From contig OW388300.1 in assembly GCA_936450465.1 (NCBI GenBank), positions 21,205,232-21,269,231 of the forward strand: a stretch of DNA of 64,000 bases, read 5' to 3'. The stretch is from Gibbula magus (lineage: Eukaryota; Mollusca; Gastropoda; Trochida; Trochidae). Both the position numbers and the translations under genes were made by a program. Positions 12,230 through 24,400 of this stretch are shown here, piece after piece. The notes below the pieces were generated by a model, which saw nothing but the letters and a program-made list of their open reading frames with translations, made no database searches and was not told the DNA's origin. How positions within the stretch are numbered: position 1 is the first letter of the stretch; each line of letters begins with the position of its first letter.

Positions 12230-13017
12230 CAGTGAGAAGCAGTTAAGCCGGACACTTTAGTTTTTCTTAAATTGTCCAGATAATTGGATATCCGGCTAAC
12301 TGGATTTGTGGTTCAAGTTCACCTCATAAGACACAAACTCTCTTTTTCCCAAATATTTATTGAATTCATCTTCATGTTCAAATTAAACACCAACAATTCA
12401 ATCATACATTTCAAAGTTATTTCATTGTTAACTTGCCAATACAAACAAACATCTTGAAAACATGGGGGTGGGCTAGTAATCGAGAGAGACCCCAACTCAG
12501 GAGACCGAATTGACTCAATCCAAGATGGTGGCTCGTGACTAACACAAAACTTGTCCAAAATGTTTTCTAATACTTTTAAAACTTTCCTTGGGATTTAGCT
12601 CCTTATTTCAAAAGACAGATTTCTTTTCCTTGACTGTCACTGCATAAGTCTAGTAGCTTGATTGGCTGTTGGTGGATAATTTCGAAGAACAGTCATTGAT
12701 AACCAGGTAGTACTATCCTTTTACCACAACTTACTCACTATGCTACCCTTTAATTGCTTCAACTCTTGGGCAACTTTACAGTAGAGCTCAATGTTTCACT
12801 CATTGTTGAATAGTACGTAATCACTATCAATACCCTCTGAACTAGTCATTAATGCGGATTAGCAGTGAACTTGTCACATGTCAAAATATGCAAGTTTTTC
12901 ATGGCTGACTTCAGTGGTTTCAGTCATTGTTAGTCGACGTAAGAGATTTATTTTTTGATAGAATTGAAAAGATCGGATTTTCCGTTAACTGGGATCCGAC
13001 ATAACAAGTTCTCACTG
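12230..13017. mobile_element. Possible pogo/Tigger-like element remnant
   Basis: CAGTGAGAA at the left matches TTCTCACTG at the right, and both ends continue into TCCGGC/TCCGAC-type sequence as in pogo-like termini. No transposase frame and no clear TA duplication are seen. Confidence 0.4.
12430..12512 (+). repeat. Dispersed repeat, copy 1 of a pair
   Basis: aacatcttgaaaacatgggg to gagagaccccaactcag reappears at about 37268-37325. Confidence 0.5.
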
Positions 13018-13439
13018 TATTATCATAAATCAAAATTATCATATGCATGTTATTTACAGTCTAACATCTTTGTGAACGGTTTAGGGTGGGGGAATTCTCT
13101 TTCAACAGAGATTATTTGATTCAGAATTTCTATCGTAACGTCTGTTACATATAGGCAATATTTCACTATTGTCACAGAATCGGGGAAAGTTTGCAATGCT
13201 GGTAATGTCCTTATTTTTGTCCATTCAAACATCATTTTGCACCTGCAACCGAATTCTGTCTTGTATGTGAACATCACACAAATGCTGCAACTTTAATCAT
13301 TTCGACAGTTAGGGAATGTTCATTTTGAAACGTTACTGATTGCACACATAACTTCTAATGCAACCAATCAGAATTGTTCTAGCTGAGAAAGTGCTCAATA
13401 TGAATCTGAAAGTAAACTCTGTTGGAAGAGAATTGGATG

Positions 13440-13862
13440 GGATGCCCCTTTATAGCATCCTCGGGTACCCATGGTTTTATATATGCTCCGTTACCTTCCA
13501 CTATATCACTCATGGGAAACCTTATCAGAAAAATCTGTACTCAAATTACCCGCCCTTGGCCGGCGTGACGAAGTCAGTAACCAAAGAAAATGCTCAATGG
13601 GATAAGACTGAAATGGTCAAGGGAGATAAGGAGATAATCGGTGACGGATGGCTAACACAATGACCTCGCTTGCTTTGAAACGAAGTGATATGAATTGTCA
13701 TTGGCTCGCAGGTCCAAGCTGCGTAGCAGTTTGATTGGCTCACGCTGGCCAAGGGCGGGTAATTTGAGTACAGATTTTTCTGATAAGGTTTCCCATGGGT
13801 GATATTGTGGAGAGTAATGGAGCATATATAAAACGATGGGTAACTGAGGATGCTTTATAGAG
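13440..13862. mobile_element. Foldback element with about 125-bp arms
   Basis: The left arm (about 13447-13580, including cccatgg-ttttatatatgctcc and cttatcagaaaaatctgt) is repeated inverted at about 13740-13860. The unique centre is about 155 bp. No open frame is shared by both arms. Confidence 0.8.
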
Positions 13863-15472
13863 GTCGCCAAAAATGATTTCCAAGTTGTAGAAACTCTGTT
13901 ACTTCATATACGTAAGTTTCACATGAACTTTTTACATGAAACTATTCTTTAACACTCTATATTTTGTGTTATAATTGACAGATTATGACAATTAATTGAT
14001 TCCTTAATAAATGGGGATGATTCAGTTTAAGAAATTACTTGTAAAAATAATAACACTATTTGGGAAGGATTGACTGTCAAATTATTGAGAGAAATTGAGA
14101 TATTTTATGGAAGGATTTTTTAAAAATAGATCTAGACACAACATAGTGCCAGTGGTTTGGTTAACCATTAATAACCAATTCGTCTAAACGAAATCACGTC
14201 CACCATTACACCGCTTAGCTACTTCAAAAGAAATGTATAGTTTTATTTTTAAAAGGGTAAGATTCTTATAGCAGTCATGATAGATCTAATCACGTATTTA
14301 TAGTTATTTGTAACGGATACTAATGAAAGGGGAAAAGATCCGAATGAATAATTGTTCACCTATGTTGTAAGCGACTTCATGCTGTCATTTCCGTAAACAA
14401 AAGCACATGTCGTCTACCGAATCCTTCAAGATATATTGTGAATCGCATTATGCAATTGTAAGTTGATGAATTTGATACACACCCCAATTAAATAACCAGA
14501 CACTCTCGTACATTTTAAATTGACAAATTGATTCGCATGAGAGTGTGTACGCCCAGTAAGCATAGCAGACGGTGATGAGATGATTGACCGAGACACACAC
14601 AGTCAGTGCATTCAATTCATAATCCCTGGAATACGTATCCCAGCCTCGGGATAAATGTGTCAGATGTGCAATGTGTCTAAAGGGAAGAGTGACTTATTGT
14701 TTTAAAAAGTCACTGTATTAATTGTGGCTGCTTATATATAACTAATGATGATCCAGTAGGTTTTTTTAAGGGGTGCAAATGTCAACTAAATCTGAAGCAG
14801 CTATTGGTAGGTCTACGTGTGGTTGTAGTTTACTTAAAAAGTGGGGTTTAGAGTTAAAAATAAAAGGTCATCTTTGATGTTACATGGCCATTTTCTGAAT
14901 TCATTAAAAGGAATGCCAATTTGACTACTACTCGACTTCAAACTTGTTAAATTGCCTGATAAATTACTTATAAACAGCTTTTTAAAACAGCTGTAAAAGT
15001 AATTTATCGGGCCATTTAAAACATTCTAAGTCAACCACCCGGTAATTGTCAAATTTATCCTTTTTAACGAATCCTATCAATGATTGAAAGTGGCAGTTGG
15101 GCATGATAACCTATATATAGCTTCCTTTAAATGGTTCATTATTATTTAATTAAACCCAAAATTCATAAAACATATAAGTGAGTAATATTCCGTAACTAAA
15201 GCTTTCGGACATTGAACGCTGTGACATGAGGTAATCTGTTTATTTCCCAGATTGGGTGTTTGCATTATGTCATTTTGTTTGTTTATTCACATTTTATCTT
15301 TTTTTTTTTATCAAATCAAGAGCACAATATCCTGAATTCTGCCGTCTGATCAAAATAATTAGGCCAATATATAAATCAGATCCATCAAAAAGGTTTCATA
15401 ATGTGTTTTATGGTTTGTTCCAGATACTGAGATGATATTGAGCTCAGTTGAAAAATTAAAGTGCTGATAGCA

Positions 15473-18400
15473 ATGTTTCTGAGATTCTGTCTACAAGTTT
15501 TTGTGGTTTGTTCAGTTGCATTTGTAACTTTAAAACTTTTACAAAGTGAACAATTTGAACATTTCTCAAAATATGTTTTCTCACAAGAAGTGGATTTTCT
15601 CAAATATCTTTCAAGTGGAAGTGAGATTTTGGACAGAACAACAACTGAAAATAATATTGTGAAAACTTACGGAGATTCAATAAAGGAGACTTGGACTGAA
15701 GAGGATGATGTTGAACTATTCAAACTGGGATTGATACAGAACAAAAGCGATGAGAAACTCCTATTAAGAGGTAATAGCAAGTATAATCTTCATTGATTAA
15801 AATTCTAAAAGCGATTGTCTCATGTTGGCAAGACAAATATTTGTATATATGCCAGGCAAATATTTCATCTCATACAACAATCTATTCCCTCAAGTTTGCA
15901 ATATTTTAAATCTTTTAATACTTACATTACACTTTCATAACACCTGATGTTTTGCAACATTTCAGATCATGTAAATTTGAGTTAACCAGTGATAGAATAG
16001 ACTCTATGACAACCAGTCTGCTTGTGTTGAGAAAAAGAGAGAAAAAATTACTGTTTTTTAAACCACATTGACCACATCAGTTATTTTTCAGATGTACTTT
16101 CTGTTCATCATTTGACACTTTCATGCAATTGTGGTCCGCTGTGGTCTGCCTTCATGGTAAATGTATGTACCATCGGGTAGAATACACACAAACCATGCAT
16201 GGCATTGCTTGACATTGACGACCAAAAACATTGGACATGTCCAAGCTTATGAACTAGGGGTTGACCCAAACAGACTATTGCGATAACGATAGTCTAGTGC
16301 CACTTACTATTGCGATAGCGATAGACTATTGTAACTCACTATTGCAATAACTATTGCGATAGGTTTTTTTGTACAAATACACAATAATCAGCTAGATTTC
16401 TTATAGGTTTTAGTAGACATGTTTAATTGATGCAAGGACTATGGAACCAAAATCAGTAAAGAAATCATGAATGAACAGAATTTTTGACATTTTGCTATTT
16501 CCTATCTCTAGTTCTTCCCTTTTGACATTCTAAAATGAAAAATCTTGAATTAAATGCAGTGAGGCTTGTGTAAATCATTCATAATTAAGGGGAATTTTAT
16601 AGTTCGATAGTATCGATAGTTAGCCTTACTATTGCGATAGCGATAGTGTTTTTCTATATACTATCGATATAGTACTATTGTCAAGCCAACTATTGCGATG
16701 CATCGATAGTTCGATGTATTGTTACACCCCTATTATGAACTGTGCGCAAACTGTAAGTAAGTATGCACATCATTGCAGACCATTACTATTGCATGTCACA
16801 AATAGTTTTTGCTTATTTCCCACATAATGGTACGCACATGTATGGTGAAGGTGTGAACTTGGCCGTACGACAGTGCACTTTGATTTGAAAGTGTCAATGG
16901 GGCCAGGTGCAAAACATCCGCCATGGTACGCATTAATGCATACTGTGGTTGAATCAAAATGCGTGAAAGTATCAATGTGGAATAAGTGAATATTCAGTTG
17001 TCTACAATATCACAAAATCTCGGTGATTTGTTCATACTGATTTTAGGTATGAATCACTTCAATCAAATATATTATTTTGTTTCATGTAAACTTGCATTTA
17101 GATTTAAGTTTTATGTTAATACGATAAATTTGAATATCATCTGTTTGGTTCAGGTATGGGTAGTCATGGTTTCAACGAACTGATCAGTGAGAGACTCGGG
17201 GAAATCAGAACAATAAGAGATTCAAGAAACAAATTGTAAGTTGTTTATGGATATCATTTAATTGAAGAATACCTTATAGCTGTAAAAATACATATTAATC
17301 CTTGATTTAAGTGAACAATTTCAATTTACAAATCTGAATGAAATGATAAATTGTTATTCTTAAGACTTCAATCAGAGAATCCGCCATTTTGTTTTTGTGC
17401 AGTAATGAAATCAGAAAACCACTTTATATTTATTAATCTAAAGTAATCTTTTTGATAATCAAGCATGTATATTGATAGGATATCAACAAAGTAGACACAT
17501 AATTTATCATGAGACTGATCATCAATGTCTTATTACCAAAGTTTTCAAAACTGAAATGACTTCTCTTGTCATTGTTTTTATATAGTAATGTGTGCTCGTC
17601 TAAAAATTCAAATATACCAAGTCATCAAAATATTACACTCAGTAATGTTTCAACTGCTTTGTGTTATAATCATGTATTTATAAAACATGTGTAAACAAGA
17701 ATGTCCCCTCGAATTTCATTTCCACCCAAAAAAATCAATAGAACCCTCCCTTAAACAATTTCAAGATGTCAACACATGAAGTACCCAGAAGAACTTCCGA
17801 CGGCGTCTATCGTGATGTGTTTCTATAACGAGGCGTGGTCGACCCTCATCCGGTCCATCAAGACCATCCTGGCTCGCACCCCGGACCAATACCTCCAGGA
17901 GATTATACTGGTGGACGACGCAAGCAATATGGGTATGTTAGAAGAACCTCAACAAATTCTAATGTAGATGTAGAATATTTTTACAATATCCACCTAAGCT
18001 GCTTGAAGGCGCTTTGATTTTCCTTGATAATTGGATGTCAGTCTAAACGACACTCTTTTTCAATTTCACCGCCATTTGAAGTATGCAAGTTTGCAGCCAC
18101 TAGGTGCATGAAGTTGAGGAGCCTTAAGAGATACCTATTGCTTGATTGACTATGACACAAAGTACCATATATTACCGGGTATAAGTCGACCCTGTGTATA
18201 ACTCAATCCCCCTCTTTGAACCATAATTTTAGGTATAAAATTCCTGACTTATACCTGGTAATATATGGTAGTTGTTCAAGGATACTGCACATTGCACAAG
18301 TTTTAAAATCATCAGGGAGTTGAGAATGAGAAAGATGTGTCATGAAGAGTGACATCCAATGATCGAGGTAAAAACAAAGCACCTTTGAGTAGTTCAACAG

Positions 18401-21400
18401 ATCTTGATATCGGCGCTATACAAATATAATATGAATGAATGAATGACTTGCTGTACGTGCAACTAAGTGTCTGCAAGTATTCACTTGGCCACCATATGGT
18501 CATAAACCATTGGTTCTTGAAAGTGCTTGTGGTTGTGTACTGTACACTAGGGGTTGTGACAACACTGAAAGAGTCTGCACACAAAGTTGACTCCAAAGAC
18601 TTGATCCAGGCACCCCCAAGCCTTCTACAGATTACTAACTTAGGGCCTTTGACGACTCAGCCACCATGTTCCCTAATAGGCAAATGGTATTAATAATGAT
18701 ACTAGTTCTCCATTTGGTGAAGGCTGTAGTTGTCATCACACTCCGATTGTATCGTACAAAACCCTGTGCACCAACCAAACCATTAGTGAACCGTTAGATC
18801 ACGTAGAATTAGCTTAATTTGCTTGTTGGGTCTATACCGGTATGATATCTTGTTATAGATCATCTGCAGAGTCGACTATCACGCTATATGGAGAAGTTGC
18901 CTAAAGTGAGACTGATTAGAAGTGCTGAGAGACTTGGACTGATCCGTGCTCGACTGTTGGGCGCCTCGTACGCGGAGGGTCAGGTGAGACTCTCCAGAGA
19001 GACTTGACAGAGACAGCTCCATTTGTATATACAGTAGAACACGGATATAACAAACTCCAAGAGACCAAAGAATTCAGTTTGCTATATCTGCTGTTTGCTT
19101 TTCCCGTTTGGCATATTATATAGGGCTTTATGTTCGCTATATCCGTTTGTTTGCTACAGTCAAGCCGCGATAGTCCGGCCACCGATAATCTGAATCTCGC
19201 AGTGTCCGAACGGTAGCAAGCTGTAACCAAATTTATCTCTATATAAACTCATTAAATGTCGATTCATTAATCCGTTGATTCCGTTTCCGAATCCGAACGC
19301 CAATTAGCCGTAACGGATTAGTTAATGACAACTATTTCTGCTTCATTAATCCGGTGGTTCATCAAAAGTGTTTGGTTAATCCCCTTGACAAGCGATCATC
19401 ACACTGATTGGATCGGTAAACTTCAATGACACGGGAGTTGAGCGTGTCAGTAGTTTGTGATTTTCATAAATTGTTTTTCTTACATTGTGTATCAGTATTT
19501 TCAGCTTGTAATACATTTAAATTTCTCATTTTGTGTGATAGTTTTAAATATCCAGCGTGTCAAACTCTTTTGATATTCTAAATACGTGTTCGTCTGTCTG
19601 TAGATACAAAGGGAATCAACTCCATCTTGTTCGGTTCATTTCAGTAGTCCGAACATTTCACTATCCGAACGTTTTTCATGAGAACGGAAACCGGCCGAAA
19701 GATGGCGCGCACAGATCAGTCGACTGTTCTAAGGGAGACAACCGTCTCATTAATTAACATAAATTTTCGAGGATTGTTGCCGCAGTGAAGCCCATTGTGG
19801 ACCTAGAATAGACAACAGCGGGTGTACGTCCACCTGATGAGTGAACACTACTTAATTAATGACAATTTTATTAATTAACTTCTTTTCATTCTATTTGCAC
19901 AACACTAGACATCTCATTTATATTGAAATGATAATTATAAACAAGATTGGTGAACAAATAGCACGGGTCAAAGTTGTGAAGCGACAGCTTCGGGCTTTCA
20001 CCAAATGTGCAACTGCGCATGCTCAGTCTCGTATTGGCCCAGTTTTTCCCGTATTGGCCCAGTTTTTCCCGTATTGGCCCAGTTTCCCCATATTGCCCCA
20101 GTTGTCAAATCATATGGTCTAGGCCGTAAATGCCGTATATGTGCCATAACATTGATAGTTAATTAATAAAATGCAATAAAACAGGACCATTACCGGAAAA
20201 ACGGGGTCAATACAAGACAAACCAGGCCAGTACGAGAAAACTGGGCAAATACGAGACAAACTGGGACAATACAAGAAAATTGGGCCAATACGAGACAAAC
20301 TGGGCCATATATGACACAAACTTGACCAATACGAGACAAACTGAACATGCACATTGTCACACATTTGGTGAAAGAACAAAGTTATCACCTCAAAACTTTA
20401 ACCATTGGTATCTGTTCACAAATATTTTTTGTAATTATGGTTTCAAGGAAACGATATCTTTACTATTGTGCAAAAAGAATGAAAAGAGGGTAATTTATAA
20501 AATAATCATTCATTTCTGGTCCTCTGTCCGTTCTATTGGCTCTCGACTTCATCTCGTGCCAATACAACAGACCTTGAATCTGTGACTGGGCCAATACGGA
20601 AATACTTGATTAATGACATTATGATCAAATTTACAAATCATCATATAGACCCTTGTCCTCCACACTGTCTGAAACAACAATAATCAGACTGTTACACAAC
20701 GTAACTTTACATTGTTCTCATTCCCACTACATCCATTTGATTCACATTCCAGGTTCTGGTATTTCTTGACAGCCATATTGAGACAAATAGGAATTGGTTA
20801 GAACCGCTGTTGGCTCGGATCAAGGAGGAAAGAACATCAGTGGTTGTTCCCATCGTGGATATAATCGACCCGCACACTTTCATGTACCGTTCGTCGCCAG
20901 TGGTCCGAGCGAGAGGTGGTTTCACCTGGTCGTTACTCCACAGGTGGGACAATCTGCCCGACAGATACCTCAGGAATGTTGATCGTCTCATCGAGCCTGT
21001 GGAGTGAGTAGAAAATTTCATATCCTCCTGTTAGTGACTCAATGTTATATGGGATGGCAGTTCAATTCTTGTCCCGTTTTACCAACAGTTATAAAAGATG
21101 AGATAACATTATAAGCTCAAAGAAGTTCTTTTTATTACTCAACCTTGGTGAGATCACTCATTAGATAACAATGACTTGGTTACACACATGTGATACCGAC
21201 TCATGGTCACATTCCGATGACGTCACGTGATGGTGCGCAATGTGTTGACATTTTTCGTTGCTTGTTATTGTTTGTTATATCAATTAATTTTTAAAAGATG
21301 AAATACTATTTTACCAAAAATTATATTTGTTTTATGTTTGTAGTCCTAGACATCCATCAATTAGCCATTTATTTTGTTTTGACTGATTGGTATTCATATG

Positions 21401-24400
21401 CGGTTTTCCCGATCAGCTGGTTCTTTTGACTATTCCTATTTAGTAAAATATTGTAGAGTAAGTAGAGTTGAGTTATAATAAAATAACTCATGGTAATGCG
21501 GTACCATTTTTATGCAACTCATGAACAGAAGTTGATATCAGATTCACTTTCGTTCGTCTGATACCAAATTCTATTAACTCATTGCAAAAATATGTTATCA
21601 CATTACCATGAGTTTAGTATTCTATGTATGTTGAACTTCATAATGACTCCTAGTTGCACTTGAAAAATTACCAAAATTTCCAATGAACTGTGCATTGTAG
21701 ATAATAGTACCTTTGTCCCCCCAGCAGTAAGTGGGTACCCTGTGTAAGGTATTTTTGTCCCCCCAGCAGTAAGTGGGTACCCTGTGTGAGGTACCTTTGT
21801 CCCCCCAGCAGTAAGTGGGTACCTGGTGTGAGGTACCTTTGTCCCCCCCCAGCAGTAAGTGGGTACCTTGTGTGAGGTACCTTTGTCCCCCAAGCAGTAA
21901 GTGGGTACCTGGTGTGAGATACCTTTGTCCCCCAAGCAGTAAGTGGGTACCTGGTGTGAGATACCTTTGTCCCCCAAGCAGTAAGTGGGTACCTGGTGTG
22001 AGGTACCTTTGTCCCCCCCCCAGCAGTAAGTGGGTACCTGGTGTGAGGTACCTTTGTCCCCCCCCCAGCAGTAAGTGGGTACCTTGTGTGAGGTACCTTT
22101 GTCCCCCCAGCAGTAAGTGGGTACCTGGTGTGAGGTACCTTTGTCCCCCCAGCAGTAAGTGGGTACCTGGTGTGAGGTACCTTTGTCCCCCCAACAGTAA
22201 GTGGGTACCTGCTGTGAGGTACCGTTGTCCCCCCAGCAGTAAGTGGGTACCTTGTGTGAGGTACCTTTGTCCCCCCAGCAGTAAGTGGGTACCTGGTGTG
22301 AGGTACCTTTGTCCCCCCAGCAGTAAGTGGGTACCTGGTGTGAGGTACCTTTGTCCCCCCAACAGTAAGTGGGTACCTGCTGTGAGGTACCGTTGTCCCC
22401 CCAGCAGTAAGTGGGTACCTGGTGTGAGGTACCTTTGTCCCCCCAACAGTAAGTGGGTACCTGCTGTGAGGTACCGTTGTCCCCCCAGCAGTAAGTGGGT
22501 ACCTTTGTCCCCCCAGCAGTAAGTGGGTACCCGGTGTAAGTGGTGGAGGGGAACTTTGAGAGCTTTGGCAGCTGAGGTTAGACCTGGGTAATGATGTTGG
22601 AAGCACCCTGAGTTCGTAATATTGATATTTTATTAATACCATCTGTCATTATTATCATCATTGTTATTAAAACTTCAGAAAACACAGGATGTCACTTAAA
22701 AGAAGTCATGAAAAGTAACTCGTAGCAATCATTTAGTGTCACCGGTGGTAGCAATCTTCTCTCTTTGAGTTTTATTATAAATTTGGACGATAATACCTCA
22801 TTTCAAATTCTATTCCTTATGCTATATTTCAGGTCACCAACAATGCCTGGCGGTCTCTTTGCGATGGACAAATCATATTTTAATGAGCTCGGAGGATACG
22901 ATTCTCAGATGGATGTGTGGGGCGGTGAAAATATTGAGATATCTTTCAGGGTGAGTGATTGTCAACCTAGAATCTACCGTTTGATGTTTTTGTATTATAG
23001 AAGGTAGTGTTATCCAAAATTTAACAATCTTTGATTTAGTCATTATGTTTTCTTTGTTGCGACAGATCTGGATGTGCGGAGGTCGTCTTGAGGTCATTCC
23101 GTGTTCGCACGTAGGTCACGTGTTCCGACACTTCAAACCATACAGCTCCATGAGTCAAGGGGTCGACACAACCACCAGAAACTCTCTCAGACTGGCGCTT
23201 GTGTGGATGGACGATTACAAGGTAGCGACCAGTCTTCCCTGAATAGCCTTGTAGCATTTCGTTAACTTCTCTGTGCTAACGTTATGATGTTCAGGTGCAG
23301 TGAGCTGTTTCATCAGAGAAGGCAAGCAGGCAAGGCATAAGTAAACCAGTGAAGCAGATTGGTGCGAGTTGACTTGTGGAGGAAGTTGAATAGTGACATA
23401 GTGGCATGATTTGATCTGAGCTTAATCTTGAAATAGAATCAAGAATATGCAACTATTTCTAGTTGTTTTATCTGCTTTGTCTGGTCACAATCTAATAAAC
23501 CTATTTTCATCTTGTTGAAATGTTGTGCAAATAGGTGTATAACCCTCGCTCTTGCTCAGACAATACAAAAATTCATACACTTTTCATAAAAGGCTTTTAG
23601 CACGGATAATAGTCTCTATCTCATTTCATATACAGCTTAATCCACGATATGTATAGATTAACTCCATTCTTTCAAGAAACATTTCCTGGAGTTGAGACCT
23701 GAGGCCAAGAACATGAACGCAGGGGACGTGAGCGAGCGGCGAGAGTTGCGCAAGACGTTAGGATGCAAGAGTTTCAAGTGGTATCTCGATAATGTTTACC
23801 CTGAACAGGTTCGTAGATAAAATATTTTTTAATTTGTAAATGTTTTCTGACGATTGCAATTAAAGCAAGTCTTGAGTTGTTTAGAAAACTCCACATGGGC
23901 TCTATTATATTTAAATGTTCAAGATGTACAAGTAAGGTTAGACCCTTTGCTGAAAGTTGATTGGTTATTTAAGTAAATGAAAAGTTTCATTGGTTGAACA
24001 CGTGATGACAAGTACTTCACTTACTTTCTTACTTTCCTCGACTGGTAACTTGACAACCTGTCTTCTGCATTTAAGCTAAGTTTTTTTTATTGCCTGTCAT
24101 TCTTGTTTCCCTACTTGTGCCAGAACATTGTCCTAGCTAAAACACATCCCAATCATAATATCGTCCTAGACACGACACCGTCCCAATCAGAATATTATCC
24201 AAGCCATGACACCGTCCCAATCAGAATATTGTCATAGCCATAACACCATCCCAATCAATACATTGTCCCTATCAGAATATTGTTCAAGCCATAACACAGT
24301 CTTAGCACTAGAATTCCTGCCATGGACAAACATAAAGATGAAGATAAGTTCAGTATATTTTTGTCATGGTCTTTAATACAAATTATTCTTGATCTTCAGG

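Larger units (their letters stand above)
11608..15472. other. Intergenic region between INTS4 and GALNT copy B
   Basis: INTS4 3'UTR to about 12.0 kb. Beyond that I see repeats only: a possible pogo-like element, a foldback element and two small hairpins (about 14501-14546 and 14953-15027, the latter with arms around GATAAATTACTT). No coding exon was recognised. Confidence 0.5.

Noticed and set aside
21706..22540. CRISPR-like array
   Set aside because: There are no unique spacers: the whole 42-bp unit repeats, and the setting is an animal intron.
21603..22642. Open frames of 235-324 codons on both strands
   Set aside because: They are by-products of the 42-bp (multiple of 3) minisatellite; the products are pure repeats and several frames are open at once.
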